Origin: JACJVV01 sp964581515
GTDB taxonomy: Archaea > Nanobdellota > Nanobdellia > Woesearchaeales > JACJVV01
NCBI GenBank assembly: GCA_964581515.1
Contig: CAZOOV010000006.1
Span: 77,653-141,652 of the forward strand
Length of the DNA stretch: 64,000 nt
Reading direction: 5' to 3'
Position 1 is the stretch's first letter. Each line of letters opens with the position of its first letter. The translations under genes were made by a program, and so were the position numbers. This document shows, piece after piece, positions 1 to 9,505 of the stretch. Below the pieces are notes generated by a model that saw only the letters and a list, made by a program, of their open reading frames with translations, made no database searches and had not been told where the DNA came from.

Positions 1-1
1 T

Positions 2-2923
2 TCAAGTTCTTTTGAAGTCAACAATGCTAGTGGTGATCCTGCAGAGTGGCTTTCAGCAGCAGAGACTTCGCTGGAAGTATATATGGAATTTAATGCAAGT
101 GATCTTGACCAAAGTTCTATCTATGGTGATTTCTCAGATGCTCATTCAGATGGTGATTATGATCGCGTTTATCCATCAGGAACATGCGCTCTTGTCTCTC
201 AGCATACATATGGTTGTACTTTTAATACAAAAGCAAAGATAAATGCAAGTGATTCATACACTTTCACTTTTTATGCTTCTGACACTTTAGGAAATGAAGC
301 AAGTGCAAGTATGACTTACTCTTTGAAATATGATGCAACAGGTCCTGTTGCTACAGGACTTACGACTCCTGATTATTACAATGGTCATTATTATATAGGA
401 ACCAATGATACAAACATTACTGTTTCTTTTACTGAATCAGGTGTTGGTATGAATGCTTCGTATGCATATCTTGACCTTAGTAATATAGGTCAAGGATCAA
501 AGCAAGCAGACAACTGCACGCCTACATGGTCATGCAAATGGTATGATTATGATGCTACGAATTCACCTTATACAAATCTTCCTTATCTTACAAAGACAGT
601 GAATATAAACGGTACAAACTATACATATAATTTGAATGCAAGACAAGCAGAAGTATCTGTTAAAGATGAGACAAGTGATGATTTAGGCAATACTGCTAAC
701 AAGACAAGATACAATCTTACAGTAGATATCTTTCCACCTATAATAAGTTATACAAATATTACTCCTATCCATGCTTCTTCAGATTATGGCAATTATACAG
801 TTGTAGGGGATAGCATCTATATCTTCTATAACATCACAGATGGTAGTTATGTCAATATGAACATTACAGCAGATGAGTTTGTAAACACATCTGGTGGTTT
901 TACTGATGAAGTGACATGCACTGACAATGGCGATGGTGTACACTCATGCAGTTATACTTTTGGTCCTATAACAGAAGAAGGATTTTATAATGGAAGTCTT
1001 AAGATTGCATTCATAGACATGCTTGGCAATCAGATAGCTGACACGCAAAAAGTAGCAGTCTATGAGATTGATGATAGTAATACAAGTTATTGGACAGCAA
1101 CAAATGAAGGATGCAGTCCAGATCCACTTGACAGGGAACTTGTAAGCAGGATGGCTTCAAACATTTATTGTCAGATCAAGCTCAGTAGCAGTTATAGTGC
1201 AGATATATATGATCTGACATCAGCTTCTGTTTGTTGTAATGACACTGGTGCTACTGGTACATATGCATCCACTTTGCAGAATTCAAGCACATTATCAACA
1301 GCAAGCTGGATGGGTCTTCCAAGAAATGAAGAGACTCTTTATCTGAGTCTGACAACTACAACATTTAGTTCCAGGATAGATTCATTAAATTATGAATGTG
1401 AAGTCAAAGTAAGAACTGTTGTAGATAATGAAAAGATTACAAAGAATTTTGAGACTGTTGAAGTAGACTTTAATATTGGCCTTTACAATAGCCCTCTAAA
1501 TGAAGTAAACCAATCTATCTGGGATCAGATTGAAGATCTTCACGATACTTATCTTGACGATGGCTGGGAAATTATAGGACAATTGCAACGTTTCTTTGAG
1601 CTTTGCCAGAAAATATGTAACATATACTATAGCATCCAACAGATAGCTAGTGCATGGAGATCATTAACCTTGACTTGGGATTCAATTACTTCAGGAATAC
1701 ATGCATTAGGTGAAGGTATGACTGCATTGCAGTTTGTTACAAGGGCATCAGCTTTAAAATCAGCAGAAGCAAATCATGTAAATAAAGGTGGTCAAGCAAC
1801 ATTTGATGCACAAAATAAGGGTCTATATGGTTTTTTCCAAAAATACTGTGCATTCATATCTTGTAAATTAAAATACAAATGGATTGCAGCATGGCAACAA
1901 GGTGTTGTAGACTTCTTCAATTGGTGGACTACTCTTGGATATGGTGTACAACCAAGTGCTAATCAGGATAGCACATATGAATATGGCTATTGGGGTGTCT
2001 CAGATGGAGGACCTACTTGGAAGGGAACTGTTCTTTCTTCTGTAGGGGATTATTTGGAAAGTGAGGCAGCAGCAATAAATTCTATGTCTGATGGTTCAGA
2101 AAAGACTTCACGTATAAATGAATTTAATGAACTTAATAGTTATCATACAGCTACATATAATTCACTAAATAGGGATACTGATGAAACAGATACTCCCGCA
2201 GATAGTGGTACGAATACTGCCTTCACTCCTACAATTGCGGGAAGAACTACTAGTACTGATACTGCTGCTAATACTGCTGGGAATACTAACACTGGTGGAA
2301 CAAGTACAGATCAAACACTTGGTGAATATTGGACTTCTTGGAATGCACAAGCAGATGCACTTTCATCAAACATACCTATAAAAGAAAATTATGTTTTATC
2401 AGTATTAACATTATGCATTCCAGGAATAATATATAACTTAGAAAAGTACAGGCAAATACAATGTGCTTATGGAAATTGTCTTGCTACATATGGTCAGTCA
2501 AGTCTTCCAATATCATTGTGTGCAGAAAATAAGGATTATGCAGAATGCCAATATTTCTGGGGACCTGTTTTCCAATTGGTGCCTTTTTCACAATTCTTGA
2601 GTAATCTACAGCGTTTGATTGCAAATATTATGGAAGATCCTTATCTTCTAGTTGATATTGTGTTAGGCTATCTTTGTAATGCACCTCTTGCAGCAAGTAC
2701 GCAATCATGCATGACTGGTCCAAGCACAACATGTGCACTCACGGGGTGGGGTTTATTCACATGCAATCTTTACGATACAATAAACTTAGTCAGTGATGTA
2801 TGGGAAGATCTTCAAGGTTACACAGAAGATGATTATTTTGACGTAGATTTAGATGAAGAAAGCGGTTCATGTGGAAGCTTCCAAGATAGTTATGATTCTC
2901 TTGAAGATGCTAATGTCACTTAG
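2..2923 (+). CDS. Large secreted/surface protein, 5' end cut by window edge
   Basis: The frame is open from base 2, so the start lies outside the window; about 973 residues are visible. The first half is rich in Thr, Ser, Asn and Tyr and looks like repeated beta-sandwich (Ig- or fibronectin-like) extracellular modules with many N-x-S/T sequons. A Thr/Gly/Asn linker lies around bases 2170-2320. The last 200 residues contain hydrophobic segments, a Cys-rich part (QIQCAYGNCLATYG, CNAPLAASTQSC) and an acidic C-terminus. This suggests a cell-surface protein with a Cys-rich, membrane-associated C-terminal domain. Function is unknown to me; transport through Sec is inferred because the N-terminus is missing. 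Confidence 0.8.
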   Translation, partial: SSSFEVNNASGDPAEWLSAAETSLEVYMEFNASDLDQSSIYGDFSDAHSDGDYDRVYPSGTCALVSQHTYGCTFNTKAKINASDSYTFTFYASDTLGNEASASMTYSLKYDATGPVATGLTTPDYYNGHYYIGTNDTNITVSFTESGVGMNASYAYLDLSNIGQGSKQADNCTPTWSCKWYDYDATNSPYTNLPYLTKTVNINGTNYTYNLNARQAEVSVKDETSDDLGNTANKTRYNLTVDIFPPIISYTNITPIHASSDYGNYTVVGDSIYIFYNITDGSYVNMNITADEFVNTSGGFTDEVTCTDNGDGVHSCSYTFGPITEEGFYNGSLKIAFIDMLGNQIADTQKVAVYEIDDSNTSYWTATNEGCSPDPLDRELVSRMASNIYCQIKLSSSYSADIYDLTSASVCCNDTGATGTYASTLQNSSTLSTASWMGLPRNEETLYLSLTTTTFSSRIDSLNYECEVKVRTVVDNEKITKNFETVEVDFNIGLYNSPLNEVNQSIWDQIEDLHDTYLDDGWEIIGQLQRFFELCQKICNIYYSIQQIASAWRSLTLTWDSITSGIHALGEGMTALQFVTRASALKSAEANHVNKGGQATFDAQNKGLYGFFQKYCAFISCKLKYKWIAAWQQGVVDFFNWWTTLGYGVQPSANQDSTYEYGYWGVSDGGPTWKGTVLSSVGDYLESEAAAINSMSDGSEKTSRINEFNELNSYHTATYNSLNRDTDETDTPADSGTNTAFTPTIAGRTTSTDTAANTAGNTNTGGTSTDQTLGEYWTSWNAQADALSSNIPIKENYVLSVLTLCIPGIIYNLEKYRQIQCAYGNCLATYGQSSLPISLCAENKDYAECQYFWGPVFQLVPFSQFLSNLQRLIANIMEDPYLLVDIVLGYLCNAPLAASTQSCMTGPSTTCALTGWGLFTCNLYDTINLVSDVWEDLQGYTEDDYFDVDLDEESGSCGSFQDSYDSLEDANVT

Positions 2924-2980
2924 GGATATCTCTAGAAATATTTTTTAATAAAAATAATTATTTTTGATTCTTAACAATCT

Positions 2981-4309
2981 TTAACAGATCATACCAAATC
3001 CGATCAATCTAAACCTAGAATGAACAACTCTTGATATTGTTACTCTTGAATCTTTCTGTGCACATACAGGTATTTTTAATTTGCACTTGAATTTATCTTT
3101 TCCAAGTTCAGTAACCATGCCGACAGTTGCAGCAGAATTAACATTAAGCATAAGTACTTCACCCTTTTTTACAGGATCTACTTTCATTTCTTCTTTTGTA
3201 CCAACAACTCTTTCTAGTAATGTTGTTTTAAGTTCCATTTCATATAATGTTTCAGGAAGATTGCCTTTCTTGCCTATGACATTTCCAGTTAATTTGTCTG
3301 ACTTAACTATATTTGGATCAAGTGTTGTCAAGATAGCAATACTGCCTCCTGGTGTTGCTTCATCTATCTTATCCTTTCCACTCATCAGTTGAATGATTTT
3401 TGTATGTAGTGGTTTATATATGATCTGATTACGTTCTTCAGTCTCATAACCAGGTTTAATCTCTATTTCATCACCTATCTTAAATTTTCCTTGTTGGATT
3501 GCACCACCAAGTACTCCTCCTTGAAGTTTTGAGATTGGAGAACCAGGTTTATTTATGTCAAAGCTTCTTGCAATAAACATAGCAGGTTCTTTCTTAAGAT
3601 CTCTTTTAGGTGTAGGTATGTTTTTCTCTATAGCTTCTATCAAGACATCTACATTTATCTTATATTGTGCTGATATTGGGATTATTGGTGCATCACTATA
3701 TGATGTGTCTTTCAAGAATTCTTTTATCTGCTCATGATTTTGCTGTGCTTCTTCAAGAGATACCAGATCAATCTTGTTTTGTACGACGATTATATTTTTG
3801 ATACCCATTATCTCCAGCGCTTTAAGATGTTCTGATGTCTGTGGCTGAGGACATGTTTCATTTGCAGCAACAAGAAGTATTGCTCCGTCCATTATTGTAG
3901 CGCCTGCAAGCATTGTTGCCATAAGGCTCTCGTGTCCAGGAGCGTCAACAAGACTTATTCTTCTTAATACTTTATTTTTTGTCTTGCCATCGCTTGAAAC
4001 ATCCATAGCAGAGAATGATTCAGTCCCTGTCTTCTTTGAATCTTTGTAGAAAATACAATTGGCATAACCAAGCCTTATTGTAATACCTTTTTTTAATTCT
4101 TCAGAATGTGTATCTGTCCATCTTCCAGAAAGGCATTCAGTAAGTGTGGTCTTACCATGGTCAACATGTCCGATTAAACCTATATTTATTTCCGGTTGTA
4201 CACTGCCTGCTGTTTCTTTAGCAGTCTCTTTCTCTTTAGCCTTTGTAGTCTTCTTAGCTTTAGGCTTCTTTACTGTCTCTTCAGTGTCTTCCTTCTTTTT
4301 TCTAGCCAT
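2981..4309 (-). CDS. eif2g: Translation initiation factor aIF2 subunit gamma
   Basis: GTPase subunit of the aIF2 heterotrimer, which carries initiator Met-tRNA to the small ribosomal subunit. G1 is GHVDHGKT (about residues 47-54), G3 DAPGHE, G4 NKID; the C-terminal two thirds hold the usual beta-barrel domains II and III and end RFRLIGFGMIC. The core is of normal length, but about 38 Lys/Glu/Thr-rich residues precede it, an extension not usual in the family. It lies 5 bases downstream of S6e on the same strand, an arrangement found in many archaea, and is likely co-transcribed with it. Confidence 0.96.
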   Translation of the reverse strand: MARKKKEDTEETVKKPKAKKTTKAKEKETAKETAGSVQPEINIGLIGHVDHGKTTLTECLSGRWTDTHSEELKKGITIRLGYANCIFYKDSKKTGTESFSAMDVSSDGKTKNKVLRRISLVDAPGHESLMATMLAGATIMDGAILLVAANETCPQPQTSEHLKALEIMGIKNIIVVQNKIDLVSLEEAQQNHEQIKEFLKDTSYSDAPIIPISAQYKINVDVLIEAIEKNIPTPKRDLKKEPAMFIARSFDINKPGSPISKLQGGVLGGAIQQGKFKIGDEIEIKPGYETEERNQIIYKPLHTKIIQLMSGKDKIDEATPGGSIAILTTLDPNIVKSDKLTGNVIGKKGNLPETLYEMELKTTLLERVVGTKEEMKVDPVKKGEVLMLNVNSAATVGMVTELGKDKFKCKLKIPVCAQKDSRVTISRVVHSRFRLIGFGMIC

Positions 4310-4314
4310 GTTTT

Positions 4315-4830
4315 TTATTCTTTCTTCTCTTCTTCTTTCTTTTCTTCAGCAGGTTTTTTCTCAGCCTTCTCTTCCTTCTTCTCTTCAGGTTTTGCTTCTT
4401 CCTTTTTAGGCTCTACTTTTGCTTCTTCTTTTTTATCTTCTGCACCTTCTGCTGGTGCTTCCTCAGGAGCTTCTCCTAAAGGTGCTTTTCCTGCTTTTAG
4501 TATTTTCATATTTACTTGAGATGTTTTTTCAGATACTGTATTTCCACTTACGGTCTTTCTTTGTTTTTGACCTTTTCTTTTCTTATGTACGCCAGTTCCT
4601 TCAACACAGAATACACGTTTCTTTACAGGTCCTTCAACATCTTTTCTCATAGGTGTGCCTGAATTGTCGCTTCCACCAGTAACTTCAAATTCATAACCTT
4701 CAAAACCAAGGTCATTACCAGAAATTTTAGTACCTATCTTCTTACCGATTAGGTTTGATGATTGTTCATCAGATAATTCTTGTTGGACAGTTTTTCCATC
4801 CTTATTTCCTATTACGAGTTTTATTGTCAT
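4315..4830 (-). CDS. rps6e: 30S ribosomal protein S6e with long acidic/Lys tail
   Basis: The first 120 residues are a typical archaeal S6e (KLVIGNKDGKTVQQEL, GFEGYEFEVTGGSDNSGTPM). I place the start at the second ATG because the first one overlaps a GGAGGG ribosome binding site. The family is normally about 125 residues; here some 50 more follow, almost only Glu, Lys, Ala and Pro (for example KPEEKKEEKAEKKPAEEKKE). Similar tails occur on S19e and L31e in this window. First gene of the S6e-aIF2-gamma pair; a TATA-like TTTATAAA lies near 4894-4903. Confidence 0.95.
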   Translation of the reverse strand: MTIKLVIGNKDGKTVQQELSDEQSSNLIGKKIGTKISGNDLGFEGYEFEVTGGSDNSGTPMRKDVEGPVKKRVFCVEGTGVHKKRKGQKQRKTVSGNTVSEKTSQVNMKILKAGKAPLGEAPEEAPAEGAEDKKEEAKVEPKKEEAKPEEKKEEKAEKKPAEEKKEEEKKE

Positions 4831-4914
4831 TTTACCCTCCATAGCACTTCTTTTTTGAAGTACTCAGATTTTATAGAATATGAACTAAGGTCCATTTATA
4901 AAGATTGCTGTTAT

Positions 4915-5039
4915 GTGCAGTGTGTCCTATAATTGCATTAGTAAGTATACTGGCGCCCATCGAGGCGCATAAGTTCTCTCAAGAACTTATAATTGCGCCG
5001 TGCTCCAGTATACTTATGGTATTATTCTGAACACAGCAT
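4915..5039 (+). repeat. Interspersed stem-loop element, copy A (type I)
   Basis: Intergenic nested hairpin. Outermost: GCAGTGT (4917-4923) pairs with ACACAGC (5031-5037) around one A-A mismatch. Main stem: TAAGTATACTGG (4940-4951) with CCAGTATACTTA (5005-5016), 12 perfect pairs. Core: 5' CGCCCATCGAGGCG and 3' CGCCGTGC, with GGCG pairing CGCC. Apical stem ATAAGTTCT/AGAACTTAT is followed by bulge AATTG. A + strand TATA-like CATTTATAAAG at 4892-4902 sits about 25 nt before the outer stem. Lies between two minus-strand genes. Same core as the copies near 14.1, 31.5, 49.3, 50.6, 52.8 and 59.3 kb. Confidence 0.85.
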
Positions 5040-5068
5040 TGTTATGTTTAGTTTTGGAGAAATAATTA

Positions 5069-5833
5069 TCATCTGCCCTTATACAGTCTTGAAGCGTTAC
5101 GCTCAGGAAACTTCTTTCCTTTAATTTCTAATGTTCTGATTAGAGAATTAGTTGCATTTATGTTATAATCCACTCTAAAAATTCCAACTGTATTTTTACT
5201 ATCATCAAATATTGCGTAGCACGCCCTTGAATCTCCATCTCTTGGTTGTCCCACAGAACCTATATTGATTATATACCTTGCAGAATCATCTAATTTACCC
5301 ATTCTATTATGATATCTTCCAAGTTTGACCATTGATGACCAATTGTCTTTGTTCATCCATATTGATGGTTGATGGCTATGTCCTATGAACAGTAATGGCT
5401 TTCTCATTACAAGGAAGTTCTTATCAGCTTCATATCTTTCAAAAACATATTCATAATTATGTGGTTCAAAAACGTTCGCATGTGCTGCTTGAAAAGATTT
5501 CTCTTCATGCGTATATAACCTATTTCTCAGATATTCAAGATGACCATTACCTTTTATTTTCATAATCTCTCTAGTTATTTCAATACTAATTGCTGCTCTT
5601 GGATTAAAATCATCAATATTTCTTGATTCCTGCATATATTCATCATGATTACCCATCAGTATGACATCAGAAACCTCTCTTGCTCTATCTAAACATTCAA
5701 TTGGCTGTGGACCATATCCTACGATATCTCCTAGGCATATATACTTATCTGGCTTATGCTTTTGCATTCTCCTTATTACTTCTTCAAATGCAGCAAGGTT
5801 ACCGTGTATATCTGAGAATAATGCATATTTCAT
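5069..5833 (-). CDS. Metallophosphoesterase (calcineurin-like, YfcE/MJ0936 type)
   Basis: Binuclear-metal phosphoesterase of the calcineurin-like superfamily. All signature blocks are visible: D-x-H (FSDIHGNL at the N-terminus), GDxxG (CLGDIVGYG), GNHDE, a conserved His in AAHA, and GHSH. Length about 254 is normal for MJ0936-like phosphodiesterases. I start at the ATG giving MKYALFSDIHGN; an upstream TTG in frame adds three residues. The physiological substrate cannot be read from sequence; relatives cleave phosphodiesters or cyclic nucleotides. Stands alone between repeat copy A and a small unknown gene. Confidence 0.9.
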   Translation of the reverse strand: MKYALFSDIHGNLAAFEEVIRRMQKHKPDKYICLGDIVGYGPQPIECLDRAREVSDVILMGNHDEYMQESRNIDDFNPRAAISIEITREIMKIKGNGHLEYLRNRLYTHEEKSFQAAHANVFEPHNYEYVFERYEADKNFLVMRKPLLFIGHSHQPSIWMNKDNWSSMVKLGRYHNRMGKLDDSARYIINIGSVGQPRDGDSRACYAIFDDSKNTVGIFRVDYNINATNSLIRTLEIKGKKFPERNASRLYKGR

Positions 5834-5871
5834 AAAGCTCAAGAATAAAAAACTATTAAAAAATGTTTGTA

Positions 5872-6351
5872 TTAATCAATTCTGCCAAAAAGAAGGCAAT
5901 TTCTAAGATTTAGATAAGGTGTTTCTTTGGTGAATTCCTGTCTATTGACCTGACTTAATTTTGTATTCATCTCATACTGCATCTCCATTACTTTATTTAT
6001 ATGTTTATTATTGCTTGTATCTTTTACTGGTTTTATTAGATATGCACTATTTATTTTATCTTGGTCAATAACCAGACGTACTTGGGATCCAGGAATGAAC
6101 ATTTCTGTAGCTTTTCTGTACTCCATAGCATGCTCTATTGAATCATTTCCTGATGTGAGGCAGAAAATAACTTCACTTAATCTATAATCATCATCTACTG
6201 GCTTGACTTTAGCAGAAAAAGCATAATGTGTCCATGATGTTCCAACTTCTTTATCGGTCATATTTGGCAATTCTATTACATCAAAATTATTATCGCTTGT
6301 CTTGTCTGCTTCTACAGATTGAACTTCTACTATTAATTCTAATGTTGTCAT
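5872..6351 (-). CDS. Hypothetical protein, about 159 residues
   Basis: I do not recognise the family. The product is soluble, mixed alpha/beta in appearance, without signal peptide or membrane segment, and with scattered charged residues. It starts MTTLELIVEVQSVEADK and ends NCLLFGRID. The gene lies 39 bases upstream of the phosphoesterase on the same strand and about 117 bases downstream of tfb, so it may share a transcript with the phosphoesterase. No metal motif or catalytic signature is obvious. Confidence 0.7.
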   Translation of the reverse strand: MTTLELIVEVQSVEADKTSDNNFDVIELPNMTDKEVGTSWTHYAFSAKVKPVDDDYRLSEVIFCLTSGNDSIEHAMEYRKATEMFIPGSQVRLVIDQDKINSAYLIKPVKDTSNNKHINKVMEMQYEMNTKLSQVNRQEFTKETPYLNLRNCLLFGRID

Positions 6352-6468
6352 TAAAGAGAAGAATGCTTTGCACTTATTAAATATTATTATATTATGAGAT
6401 TATAAACATTTTAGAATATAAAATATTGAAGAAAATAAATATTAAAAAATAAAATAGAAAATAACGAA

Positions 6469-7392
6469 TTACTTTTCGCTGTTTTTCTTGATCTTTTTCA
6501 GATCCTTGTCAAGCTTAAGCTGATCAAGCAGTTCTTTGTACCTGTTCCTGATTGTAACTTCAGTAACTCCTGCAATATCAGCAACCTCACGCTGTGTCCT
6601 TTTTTCTCCATGTATCAGGGCAGCAACATATAACGCCGCAGCTGCAATACCTGTAGGTCCTCTTCCAGAAGTTAGGTCAGCTTTTTGAGCTTTCTGAAGT
6701 ATCTCAACAGATTTTGATTGTACTTCAGGGCTTAAGTTAAGGCTTGAAGCGAATCTTGCGATATAATCACTAGGATTGCTTGGTAGGATTGATATTCCAA
6801 GTTCTCTTGTGATGAACCTGTATGTCCTTCCTATCTCTTTTTTCTCAATGCTTGAACTTTCTGATAATTCATCAAGTGTTCTAGGAACTTCATGTCTTCT
6901 GCAAGCAGCATAAAGTGCTCCTGCTACAACGCTTTCCATAGATCTTCCTCTTACAAGACCTTTCTGAACAGCAGAAGTGTATATTCTTGCAGCTTCTTCT
7001 TCAACAGATTTAGGAAGCTTAAGATATGAAGATACTCTTTTAAGTTCAGCTAGAGCTAGTTTTAGGTTTCTTTCAATAGCAGTAGATATCCTATATTGCC
7101 ATTTTCTAAGTCTTAAGAACCTGTTTCTGTCTCTAGTGTCGAGCTTGAAGATTTCTCCTCTCTGTCCGATTTCAGTACCAAGACCTCCATCAAACTGAGT
7201 AGCAGTTAAAGGAGCTCCTGTTCTTCTGTGTGCTGACTCACCGCCTTCTTCGAAGTTTCTCCACTCCTGGCTGAAGTCTATAAGCTTGTCTTCAACGACT
7301 AGCCCACAATCACGACAGATGATTTCTCCCTTATCCTTATTTATGAATAGGTTAATACTTGCACATTCTGGACATTTTTTTACGTAATGCAT
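6469..7392 (-). CDS. tfb: Transcription initiation factor B (TFB)
   Basis: Archaeal TFIIB homologue that bridges TBP-bound promoter DNA and RNA polymerase. The N-terminal zinc ribbon has C7, C10, C26 and C29 (CPEC...CRDCG). The B-reader/linker region follows (SQEWRNFEEG, HRRTGAPLTATQFDGGLGT), then two cyclin-fold repeats with the family blocks GRSMESVVAGALYAACRR and SGRGPTGIAAAALYVAAL, and the terminal recognition helix TEVTIRNRYKEL. Length 307 is normal. The start follows a GGGGG stretch. A TATA box near 7490 gives a roughly 100-nt leader. Confidence 0.97.
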   Translation of the reverse strand: MHYVKKCPECASINLFINKDKGEIICRDCGLVVEDKLIDFSQEWRNFEEGGESAHRRTGAPLTATQFDGGLGTEIGQRGEIFKLDTRDRNRFLRLRKWQYRISTAIERNLKLALAELKRVSSYLKLPKSVEEEAARIYTSAVQKGLVRGRSMESVVAGALYAACRRHEVPRTLDELSESSSIEKKEIGRTYRFITRELGISILPSNPSDYIARFASSLNLSPEVQSKSVEILQKAQKADLTSGRGPTGIAAAALYVAALIHGEKRTQREVADIAGVTEVTIRNRYKELLDQLKLDKDLKKIKKNSEK

Positions 7393-7747
7393 TTTGTAAA
7401 CCCCCGATTATAACCATAAGCTGCTCTTATAGTATATCGATGTGTAGACCCCACCCCTGAAATCTATCACATAGTAATAATTACAATATATTTATAAAGA
7501 GGAATCTGATTTGATATATAAAGGTTTTGGTTTTTAGGGCAAGATTTTTAATGATTTCGCTTTTCAAAGATACAAATTAAAGATATTATTTAATATCTCT
7601 ACTTTTAATCCTTATCAATAAGTGTCAGTGGGGTAATAAAGTTCAATAGAGTTCAATAGGTTTTTATATTCAACTTGATTCTTCTCAAACTAGAAAAATG
7701 GCTAGTTTAACCTAACTTAGCCTAAAGTTAGTGAGAATGATGATAAT
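7393..7747. other. Divergent promoter region between tfb and an unknown gene
   Basis: About 355 bases without a gene. On the minus strand a TTTATAAATATA element (7488-7499) is a likely TATA box for tfb. On the plus strand TTTTTATATTC (7661-7671) is a likely TATA box for the 7748 gene. Two perfect 7-bp hairpins follow at 7687-7731 and are listed separately. Confidence 0.6.
7687..7731 (+). promoter_or_regulatory. Two tandem hairpins in the 5' leader of the 7748 gene
   Basis: AAACTAG (7687-7693) pairs with CTAGTTT (7702-7708) around an 8-nt loop, and CTAACTT (7712-7718) pairs with AAGTTAG (7725-7731) around a 6-nt loop. Both stems are perfect and only 3 nt apart, ending 16 nt before the start codon and lying downstream of the likely TATA box, so they would be in the mRNA leader. 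They could be an RNA regulator or two inverted-repeat protein sites. Confidence 0.5.
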
Positions 7748-8680
7748 ATGTTCACAGAAAGAAAGCTTTTAAGACCACTTGAAGCAGCATCCTTAATACA
7801 TAGGGGTTATGATTCAAATAATGCAACTAGATCCAATACTGCCATGAAAAATTTGGTTGAAGTTGTGAAGAATGAAATGTTTCAAAATCCAGAAGGGCCT
7901 ATGTTATTATTCAATCAAGGTGCACATATTGATATTTCTCAATATTCAGATGAGAAACATGAAAGTCTTGAAGATTCTATGAGGATTGATTTGCCTTGTG
8001 TTCCGATGTTTCTTATTAGTTCAGAAGGGCATAGAAGCACAAGTACAATGATGCATATCGGTGCTCTTTATACTGGCAAATCTGGAAAAGCGCCAATTTT
8101 TTCTCAAAGTTTCAATACAGATGATGCAACAATCAGGATGAGTCATGGTGATAGTTTAATACATTATAATATTTATCTTACACGTGGACAAAAGATCACA
8201 TCAATAAGTATGGGTCCTTATGGCAGTCCTGAAGAAGAGGATCTTGTAGGTACAGTGTTTTTGCCTTTCTTGCCAGGCTTAAAAAGAGACGATACGTATT
8301 GGAACTTTGTTGCAAATATGTATGAATTTGAATTAGGAGAGAGAGAAGAAGGTAAATATAACATTGTAACATATCATCCTACTATTGCAGGGATTGAAGA
8401 AGTTGAATTTTCTTCTTGTCAAAAATATTCTGGCTCAGAATTAACAATAAAAGCTACATTTGCTAAACCAGTTCCTGCTAAAGCTTTTAGAGCTTTTGAA
8501 CCTCGAAGTGGAGGTCATATTAAACTGGATAATACTTATGTTAGTCATATTGAGATGGGGACTCAGCTTAATGCAGAGATATCAAAATATGAAAGTTATC
8601 ATGCTACTAATCTTCTTGGTCATATAGTTGAGCTTGGTAAATTACTTCAGCATGAAAGAGCAATCATAACAAAAGAGTAA
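7748..8680 (+). CDS. Hypothetical protein, 310 residues
   Basis: Not recognised. A soluble protein without signal peptide or membrane helices, with alternating beta-rich segments (SMRIDLPCVPMFLISSEG, ITSISMGPYGSPEEEDLVG) and a helical C-terminus. No nucleotide-binding or metal signature is visible apart from scattered His residues. It has its own promoter and a structured leader with two hairpins, which suggests individual regulation. It reads away from tfb and toward L15e; the 156-base gap to L15e holds a separate promoter. Confidence 0.72.
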   Translation: MFTERKLLRPLEAASLIHRGYDSNNATRSNTAMKNLVEVVKNEMFQNPEGPMLLFNQGAHIDISQYSDEKHESLEDSMRIDLPCVPMFLISSEGHRSTSTMMHIGALYTGKSGKAPIFSQSFNTDDATIRMSHGDSLIHYNIYLTRGQKITSISMGPYGSPEEEDLVGTVFLPFLPGLKRDDTYWNFVANMYEFELGEREEGKYNIVTYHPTIAGIEEVEFSSCQKYSGSELTIKATFAKPVPAKAFRAFEPRSGGHIKLDNTYVSHIEMGTQLNAEISKYESYHATNLLGHIVELGKLLQHERAIITKE

Positions 8681-8744
8681 TTATAACAGAGGCATATTTC
8701 TTTATGAAAGAGTAATCTTTTTAAACAAATCCTGACTTCTTAGG

Positions 8745-8816
8745 ACTAATTGGAGATGTGAGGTTAACTTCCTTGAATCCGATGCAACTCAAGTCAATTA
8801 AATATGAGTTGAACAT
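8745..8816 (+). promoter_or_regulatory. Structured leader of the L15e mRNA
   Basis: Downstream of a TATA-like CTTTTTAAAC (about 8709-8718), ATTGGA (about 8748) can pair with TCCGAT about 23 nt further on, enclosing GAGG/CTTC. CAACTC then pairs with GAGTTG. Two hairpins before an r-protein start codon fit an autoregulatory leader, but the stems are short and this is inference. Confidence 0.35.
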
Positions 8817-8836
8817 AACAATGGAGGAAATGAAAA

Positions 8837-9418
8837 ATGAGTTTATACAAATACATTAGGGAAGCATGGAAATCCCCTAAGAAGAATATTCTAAAGGATC
8901 AGTTAAAAGATCGTTTAATTCAATGGAGAAGAGAGCCAGCTACAGTAAGGGTTGCAAAACCTACAAGGCTTGATAGAGCAAGAAGTCTTGGCTATAAAGC
9001 TAAACAAGGTATCCTTGTAATAAGACAACGTGTTCTTCGTGGCGGTAGGCAAAGACCAAAACCAGCAGGTGGAAGAAGAAGTAAGCGTCAGTCAAGAAGA
9101 AAAGACGTTGCAGTATCTTATCAGACTATTGCTGAGCAAAGAGTTGCAGATAAATATCCTAACTGTGAAGTTCTTAATTCATATTATGTTGCAGAAGACG
9201 GTAAGAATTATTGGTATGAGATAATTCTTGTTGACAAGAATCATCCTGTAATAAAGAAAGATAAGAATCTAGTTTGGATAACAAAAGTTAAACATACTAA
9301 CAGAGTCTCAAGAGGTCTTACGTCTTCAGCTAAGAAATCAAGAGGACTTTCGCATAAAGGTAAAGGCGCTGAGAAAGTTAGGCCTAGCCAAAAAGCGAAC
9401 AAGAACAGGCTGAAATAA
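8837..9418 (+). CDS. rpl15e: 50S ribosomal protein L15e
   Basis: Full-length archaeal L15e (193 residues; family about 190-195). Characteristic features: N-terminal MSLYKYIREAWKSP, the Arg/Gly-rich GGRQRPKPAGGRRSKRQSRR, the block VLNSYYVAEDGKNYWYEIIL and the basic C-terminus. Located in the large subunit near the 23S rRNA core. The start follows a GGAGG site. Here it is separate from the Pop5-proteasome-exosome cluster at 34 kb with which it is linked in many archaea. Confidence 0.96.
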   Translation: MSLYKYIREAWKSPKKNILKDQLKDRLIQWRREPATVRVAKPTRLDRARSLGYKAKQGILVIRQRVLRGGRQRPKPAGGRRSKRQSRRKDVAVSYQTIAEQRVADKYPNCEVLNSYYVAEDGKNYWYEIILVDKNHPVIKKDKNLVWITKVKHTNRVSRGLTSSAKKSRGLSHKGKGAEKVRPSQKANKNRLK

Positions 9419-9505
9419 ACCTTTTTTTAATTTTCTTATCTTATTTTCTTTTATCTTTTCTTAAGTTTTCTTAAGTTCTCTTAAGTTCTCTTCTGTTCTC
9501 TAATA

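Noticed and set aside
4146..4652. Plus-strand frames rich in Phe, Leu and Ser over the S6e tail and aIF2-gamma N-terminus
   Set aside because: Complement of Lys/Glu codons; the minus-strand genes are certain.
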